Below, in pieces: positions 7,487 through 11,389 of a DNA stretch of 11,389 nucleotides (position 1 is the first letter of the stretch; each line of letters starts with the position of its first letter). The notes under the pieces were generated by a model. The model was given only the letters and a program-made list of their open reading frames with translations. It did not search any database and was not told where the DNA came from. Origin of the DNA: Flavobacteriales bacterium (GTDB lineage: Bacteria > Bacteroidota > Bacteroidia > Flavobacteriales_D > Sanyastnellaceae); assembly GCA_015663855.1 (NCBI GenBank), contig DQRJ01000156.1, positions 1 through 11,389 on the forward strand, written 5' to 3'. The position numbers were made by a program, and so were the translations under genes.

Positions 7487-8758
7487 ATGTTCCCCATAAC
7501 AAACGATGCAGTAGTTCTAGGACTTCTTGCAGTTACTCTAGCTGGAATTTTCTATGCCTCTAGCTTACCGAAGTTCAAGAAATTTTTCACTTTCGTGCCT
7601 AGTCTTCTGCTCTGCTACTTCATCCCCGCAGCATTCAATTCTTTCGGAATCGTTGACGGAGAGACGTCTAGCTTATACTTTGTCGCGTCTCGCTACCTCC
7701 TCCCGGCCAGTTTGGTGTTGCTCTGTTTGAGCATTGACCTCAAAGGCATTTACAATCTGGGGCCTAAGGCATTGATCATGTTCTTCACCGCAACCGTAGG
7801 AATCGTAATTGGTGGTCCCATTGCTCTTTGGATAGTAGGCCAATTCAACCCCGATGTATTCGGAGGCGACAGTCCTGAAGCCATGTGGCGCGGACTCTCC
7901 ACAGTTGCCGGTAGCTGGATCGGAGGAGGCGCAAACCAAGCAGCCCTTAAAGAGATCTCTGAAACGATGGATAAGCAGTTTTCTATTATGCTCATCGTAG
8001 ATGTATTCGTTGCAAATCTTTGGATGCCGTTCCTTCTTTACGGAGCTAGCCGTACAAAGGCAATAGACAAATGGCTTAAAGCTGACAGTTCCGCTGTAGA
8101 TGCGCTCAAAGAAAGAGTCGAAAAGTATTCTGATAGCATCGCACGAATACCCAGCTTCACTGACCTCATGGTCGTTGTGGGTATCGCATTCGGAGCAGTA
8201 GCGATTTCTCACATCGTGGCTGACACCGCTAGCATAGGAATACACGATTACTTTGCTGGAATCCTCTCATCAAACCCAGGTAGTTTCGTTCAATACCTTT
8301 CGTCTCTTGAGAAAGGCTTCTTTTGGATCGTTGTCGTCGCAACCATTATAGGTGTCGCTCTTAGCTTCACTAAAGCAAAAAATTACGAAGGAGCAGGTGC
8401 AAGTAAGGTAGGCTCGCTTTTCTTATACATTCTCGTAGCAACTATCGGTATGAAAATGGATGTAGCTGCATTAATTGCAAATTGGGCAACTTACTCTTCT
8501 GCAATCATTATAGGATTGATTTGGATGCTTGTCCACATCGTTGTCCTCATTGTTGTCGCAAGGATTATAAAAGCACCATTCTTCTTCGTCGCAGTCGGTT
8601 CTCAAGCAAATGTAGGTGGCGCTGCATCGGCCCCTATTGTAGCTAGTGCCTTCTCTCCTGCCCTTGCGCCAGTAGGGATATTACTAGCTGTACTAGGTTA
8701 TGCCGTAGGTACTGTTGCTGCAATAATCTGCATGGAGTGGATGCATGTTATCTCTTAA
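7487..8758 (+). CDS. DUF819 family integral membrane protein (YjcL-like), putative transporter
   Basis: A 423-residue polytopic inner-membrane protein of the DUF819 family (Bacillus YjcL is a member). No substrate is established for the family, as far as I know. It is mostly hydrophobic, with about ten or more membrane segments. A charged loop at about 188-222 (KAIDKWLKADSS, then ALKERVEKYSD) separates two halves. Each half carries a Gly/Ala/Asn-rich motif: GSWIGGGANQAA at 142-153 and GSQANVGGAASAPI at 371-384. Such paired motifs suggest the duplicated, inverted-repeat fold of secondary transporters with a broken-helix substrate site; this is inferred. There is no cleavable signal peptide. 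The ATG start gives a normal family N-terminus. Its last 11 bp overlap the 3' end of ribA on the other strand, and I saw no terminator between them. The upstream terminator makes it a separate transcription unit. Confidence 0.9.
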   Translation: MFPITNDAVVLGLLAVTLAGIFYASSLPKFKKFFTFVPSLLLCYFIPAAFNSFGIVDGETSSLYFVASRYLLPASLVLLCLSIDLKGIYNLGPKALIMFFTATVGIVIGGPIALWIVGQFNPDVFGGDSPEAMWRGLSTVAGSWIGGGANQAALKEISETMDKQFSIMLIVDVFVANLWMPFLLYGASRTKAIDKWLKADSSAVDALKERVEKYSDSIARIPSFTDLMVVVGIAFGAVAISHIVADTASIGIHDYFAGILSSNPGSFVQYLSSLEKGFFWIVVVATIIGVALSFTKAKNYEGAGASKVGSLFLYILVATIGMKMDVAALIANWATYSSAIIIGLIWMLVHIVVLIVVARIIKAPFFFVAVGSQANVGGAASAPIVASAFSPALAPVGILLAVLGYAVGTVAAIICMEWMHVIS

Positions 8759-9338
8759 AGAAATGCCCCTTCACAAGCCGTTTGGCTTCTAAATAACCTT
8801 CATTTTCAGGGTCCAAACCCACTTCGAGAGGCATCCTCTCAACAACAGTGATATCGTGCACATCATCGAATGCCCCCACTTTTTCGGGGTTATTCGTCAT
8901 TAATCTAATGGACGAAACTTTCAAGTATCGCAATATTTCAATTGCGGAAGAGAAAGATCGACCATCTTCAGGATGACCTAAATTAACATTAGCTTCGTAG
9001 GTGTCTTGACCTTCGTCTTGCAAATTATATGCCCTTAGCTTCTCAACCAAACCAATACCCCTTCCCTCCTGTCGTAAATATATCAAAACCCCTCCATCTT
9101 CTGATAGTTGACTCATAGAGACTGCAAGTTGCTCACCACAATCACAACGAGACGATCCGAACACATCCCCAGTCATACACTCGCTATGAACCCGTACAGG
9201 CACCCCTATTTGCTTAGCTGGGACAAAGTTTGATGCGAGAAGTACCAAATGTGGCATCTCTTTTACATCACTCTCAAATGCTAGGATTCTAAACCCTCCA
9301 AATTTTGTCGGTAATCTCGATTCAACTAATGGTTTCAT
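8748..9338 (-). CDS. ribA: GTP cyclohydrolase II
   Basis: A 196-residue cytoplasmic enzyme, the same length as E. coli RibA. It converts GTP to 2,5-diamino-6-ribosylamino-4(3H)-pyrimidinone 5'-phosphate, formate and diphosphate, the first step of riboflavin synthesis. The zinc ligands are in HSECMTGDVFGSSRCDCG: Cys54, Cys65 and Cys67, at the E. coli positions. The GTP-binding segment is YLRQEGRGIGL at 87-97, with Arg93 contacting the phosphates by family analogy. Tyr104, Asp125 and Arg127 match the base-contacting and catalytic residues of E. coli (Tyr105, Asp126, Arg128), and TNNPEKV at 148-154 is the conserved late motif. It is free-standing, with no fused RibB domain, and no other riboflavin gene is in the window. 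No FMN riboswitch (RFN) pattern was seen upstream. A TATCTTTG box ends 4 bp before the ATG. It converges with and overlaps the DUF819 gene. Confidence 0.97.
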   Translation of the reverse strand: MKPLVESRLPTKFGGFRILAFESDVKEMPHLVLLASNFVPAKQIGVPVRVHSECMTGDVFGSSRCDCGEQLAVSMSQLSEDGGVLIYLRQEGRGIGLVEKLRAYNLQDEGQDTYEANVNLGHPEDGRSFSSAIEILRYLKVSSIRLMTNNPEKVGAFDDVHDITVVERMPLEVGLDPENEGYLEAKRLVKGHFFKR

Positions 9339-9342
9339 TAAG

Positions 9343-9350
9343 CAAAGATA
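9343..9350 (-). promoter_or_regulatory. Exact TAnnTTTG -7 box just upstream of ribA
   Basis: Read on the minus strand this is TATCTTTG, an exact match to the Bacteroidota -7 consensus. Only four bases separate it from the ribA ATG, so if used it would give a leaderless or nearly leaderless transcript. No -33 TTG at the usual spacing of about 20 nt was found; the nearest TTG is 11 nt upstream. It may be a chance match. Confidence 0.35.
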
Positions 9351-9602
9351 CCTCTACGAAACAAGTATTGACTGCTCTTTGATTAAAAGGCTTGTTAAAC
9401 TTCCTTAGAAAAGGCAAATTCCAGCTAGAACCATTGTGAGTTATTGCTCCCCACGTACATATCAATAATCAGGGTTTGGAATACAAAACCTAAAATTATC
9501 TGACTATCAAGCATTTAATAATCTGCCAGAGCCCTAAACGTCTTGTAACTATCTTCCCTTTTATCTGGATTATTTTATAAGATAATTTATTGCCGTAAAC
9601 GA
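9351..9602. other. Intergenic stretch with no recognised gene
   Basis: Most of the 329-bp gap between ribA and the cysteine-repeat gene. It is AT-rich, with stops in all frames at short intervals. The longest reading noted is 29 codons (9425-9514, minus), with no recognisable product. No riboswitch, tRNA or convincing hairpin was seen. It probably carries the ribA upstream region. Confidence 0.5.
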
Positions 9603-9631
9603 AAACGCCAACCCTAAAAGGATTGGCGTTT
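9602..9631 (-). terminator. Probable Rho-independent terminator of the cysteine-repeat protein gene
   Basis: A perfect 9-bp stem (9603-9611 with 9623-9631), extended by three inner pairs after one mismatch. On the minus strand it is followed by a short run of T (9605 down to 9602). It starts 36 bp past the stop codon of the repeat protein. The T run is short, so efficiency is uncertain. Confidence 0.75.
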
Positions 9632-9667
9632 CTATTTCGAACAAGCACATTGCCTGTAATAAGACTA

Positions 9668-11389
9668 TTAGAGATCTACACAAGCTTGACCGTATGCAAT
9701 TAAGAACTCAAGTAAGTCGGCAGAACCGATCTCACCATCTCCGTTTGCATCGAAAGGACATGCTCCACCTGTACATGGACCTGTACAAGAACCGTCGTCT
9801 AAGTTTGCGTAGGCAACGTAGTTATCAGCTGTTGGGTCAGTACACCCAGAGAATATACAACTACCATCTTCTGCTGTGTTAGCAGCATCGTAGTTATCAG
9901 CTCCAGCGTAAGTACAACCTGTTGCAGTACAAGAACCATCATCTACAGTTGCATCTGGGTTAAAGTTATCTGCGTTAGGGTTAGTACATCCCATGATGAT
10001 ACAAGAACCATCATCGATGATTGCTGCAGGATCATAGTTGTCAGCTAATGGGTTCGTACAACCTGAACAGCTACTATCGTCACCTCCACAAACTCCACAA
10101 GCGTCAAGTACAGCACAAGTACCATCGTCGTCGGTAGCAGCAGCATCGTAGTTACAAGCAGTCATATCAGTACAACCTGGTACCTCTAACTCATCACATA
10201 TACCGTCACCATCAGTATCGTTGATACATCCATTACAATCGTTGAACTCAATAGGGTAAACACAAGTACCATCTTCAAATGTTGCATCAGGACTGTAGTT
10301 ACATGCTGTCATATCCATACATCCTGCAACACCTGCTGGGAATGTTAAAGACATGCCTTCAGCATAGTGACTAACTTGATCCACATCGCGAATTTGTAAA
10401 TTCACAAGCGCTGATACTTGACCTGATGTTGTGTATTGACCAAGTAACACTCGGTTCGCTATTGGTACACCTTGAGCATTTGCTCCAGGCACTACAAATA
10501 TTGATCCTCCAATGAATGTGTTTACAATGAAGTCACCACCACTATTGAAATCAGCTAATGAACTAAGTGCAGCATCAAAAGCACTGTTTAGACCATCGTC
10601 ATCTCCAGGTTGTGCACCAATAGTAAACCAACTGTCAAATTCAAGGTTTGGAAATGCCGCGAAGAAAAGTGGATTAACACCGCCACCGAAGTCAGAACCG
10701 ACAGCATCATTGTAGAAACCATTATTAGAAGTCGAAGTCATCTCCCAAGGAGTAGTGTCAGTACCATAAACTGCTGTCACTTCAACACTGTTAGAAACAA
10801 AGTCAGCATATAGACGGTAAGTAGTTTCGCCTGTCCCTAGCGGGTCTGCTGAAACCACCTCATAAGATAGACCTAAACAAAGACCATCTCCCCATGAACA
10901 TGAGCCATCGTCATACAGTGCATTTGGATCATAGTTTTCAGCATCTGGATTCATACAGCCACTACAAGAAGAGTCATCACCTCCACAAACTCCACAAATA
11001 TCGTTTGTAGCACATGAGCCATCGTCAATTATTGCAGCTGGATCGTAGTTACATGCATTTGCATCTGTACAACCTCCACAAGTAGAGTTATCCCCACCAC
11101 ATACACCACATTGGTCATCTTGTAAACAAGAACCATCGTCTACTATAGCAGCAGCATCGTAGTTACAAGCAGTCATATCAGTACAACCTCCACAAGTAGA
11201 GCCGTCTCCATCACAAACTCCACATACGTCATTATACAGACAAGTTCCGTCGTCTACTATCGCAGCAGCATCGTAGTTACAAGCAGTCATATCAGTACAA
11301 CCTCCACAAGTAGAGCCGTCTCCATCACAAACTCCACAAACGTCATTATACAGACAAGTTCCGTCGTCTACTATCGCAGCAGCATCGTA
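9668..11389 (-). CDS. Large cysteine-repeat surface protein with a C-terminal dockerin-like EF-hand, 5' end outside the window
   Basis: The last 573 residues of a longer protein; the frame is open to the window edge, so the Met codon at 11290 is not the start. Numbering here begins at the edge. Residues 1-164 hold repeated modules of 38 residues (GCTDMTACNYD, then DDG[TS]C, then CGVC and a GDG/GGD turn), ending in a short one. Residues about 166-355 form a non-repeat domain (LSYEVVSADP, TTYRLYADF, AFPNLEFDSWFTIG, VLLGQYTTSG) that I cannot name. Residues 356-535 hold more modules of 49, 38 and about 24 residues, plus a TSP3-like DTDGDGICDE. Residues 547-558 are one canonical EF-hand loop (D547, N549, D551, E553, D558) in a dockerin-like context, followed by ADLLEFLIAYGQAC. 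There is no type A T9SS sorting domain. Secretion and a structural, disulfide- and calcium-stabilised surface role are inferred. A terminator follows the stop. Confidence 0.82.
   Translation of the reverse strand, partial: YDAAAIVDDGTCLYNDVCGVCDGDGSTCGGCTDMTACNYDAAAIVDDGTCLYNDVCGVCDGDGSTCGGCTDMTACNYDAAAIVDDGSCLQDDQCGVCGGDNSTCGGCTDANACNYDPAAIIDDGSCATNDICGVCGGDDSSCSGCMNPDAENYDPNALYDDGSCSWGDGLCLGLSYEVVSADPLGTGETTYRLYADFVSNSVEVTAVYGTDTTPWEMTSTSNNGFYNDAVGSDFGGGVNPLFFAAFPNLEFDSWFTIGAQPGDDDGLNSAFDAALSSLADFNSGGDFIVNTFIGGSIFVVPGANAQGVPIANRVLLGQYTTSGQVSALVNLQIRDVDQVSHYAEGMSLTFPAGVAGCMDMTACNYSPDATFEDGTCVYPIEFNDCNGCINDTDGDGICDELEVPGCTDMTACNYDAAATDDDGTCAVLDACGVCGGDDSSCSGCTNPLADNYDPAAIIDDGSCIIMGCTNPNADNFNPDATVDDGSCTATGCTYAGADNYDAANTAEDGSCIFSGCTDPTADNYVAYANLDDGSCTGPCTGGACPFDANGDGEIGSADLLEFLIAYGQACVDL
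9716..9751 (-). other. Single dockerin-like EF-hand calcium loop at the C-terminus
   Basis: Codes for DANGDGEIGSAD, with acidic or amide residues at loop positions 1, 3, 5 and 12 as in canonical EF-hand and dockerin loops. It is followed by a short hydrophobic helix LLEFLIAYG. True dockerins have two such loops; only one is present here. Calcium binding is inferred. Confidence 0.75.
9785..10324 (-). repeat. Second block of cysteine modules in the same gene, mixed lengths
   Basis: One 49-residue module (residues 356-404, with a TSP3-like insert) and one 38-residue module (405-442). Three 24-residue modules follow, starting at 443, 467 and 491, and then a last short one at 515-535. The short modules read GCxxxxADN[YF] with DGSC near the end. 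All are in frame and more diverged from each other than the edge units. Confidence 0.88.
10895..11389 (-). repeat. Tandem 114-bp coding repeats (38-residue cysteine modules), running off the edge
   Basis: The 114-bp unit is seen as 11369-11389 (partial), 11255-11368, 11141-11254 and 11027-11140, followed by a less similar copy and a short module. Units 11141-11254 and 11255-11368 differ at only 2 of 114 positions by my count. The next unit differs at about 28. Identity therefore rises toward the window edge. Confidence 0.92.

Noticed and set aside
7673..8245. Minus-strand open frame of 190 codons inside the DUF819 gene
   Set aside because: It lies wholly antisense to a clear membrane-protein gene, has no recognisable domain, and its composition is that of a shadow frame.
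9425..9514. Minus-strand 29-codon open frame between ribA and the repeat gene
   Set aside because: It is short, has no ribosome-binding site and no recognisable product, and is within chance expectation for AT-rich DNA.
9339..9600. FMN riboswitch upstream of ribA
   Set aside because: No RFN-type conserved blocks were found on the minus strand, and the best promoter box would leave no leader.
10895..11389. Regular repeats that could suggest a CRISPR array or a noncoding satellite
   Set aside because: The units are directly adjacent with no spacers, have a length divisible by three, and stay open in one frame with conserved cysteines, so they are coding repeats.

Overview
The window reads as marine Bacteroidota, probably Flavobacteriales. 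Three things point there: secreted proteins ending in type IX secretion (T9SS) sorting domains, start codons without a clear Shine-Dalgarno sequence, and an AT-rich composition with a TAnnTTTG-type promoter box. The genus cannot be told from this sequence. No RNA gene, insertion sequence, CRISPR array or phage gene was recognised.

Layout. 1-3294 (minus strand): a secreted multidomain T9SS protein, followed 10 bp later by an S46-family dipeptidyl-peptidase that runs off the left edge. 3340-4847 (plus): yaaA (peroxide-stress/iron protein) and, 8 bp later, a probable lipoprotein FKBP-type prolyl isomerase, closed by a terminator. 4960-7374 (plus): a secreted M43 zinc metalloprotease with cysteine-rich repeats and a T9SS sorting domain, closed by a strong terminator. 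7487-8758 (plus): a DUF819-family membrane protein that overlaps tail-to-tail with ribA (8748-9338, minus; GTP cyclohydrolase II). 9339-9667: a 329-bp gap holding a promoter-like box and a terminator. 9668-11389 (minus): the C-terminal 573 residues of a large cysteine-repeat protein that continues past the right edge and ends in a single dockerin-like EF-hand.

How they fit together. The main theme is work at or outside the cell surface. The M43 enzyme could cut external proteins and the S46 enzyme could trim peptides to dipeptides in the periplasm. The FKBP could help envelope proteins fold, and the large T9SS and repeat proteins look like adhesive or structural surface components. yaaA, the DUF819 protein and ribA are housekeeping or stress genes between them. 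These functional links are inference.

The most interesting signal is a modular cysteine-repeat code. Modules starting GCxxxxA[C/D/E] come in lengths of about 24, 38 and 49 residues, shared between two proteins 2 kb apart. The internal cysteine is present only in modules with extra downstream cysteines. The 114-bp modules at the right edge are almost identical and look recently duplicated. I saw no convincing new defence, mobile or regulatory system.
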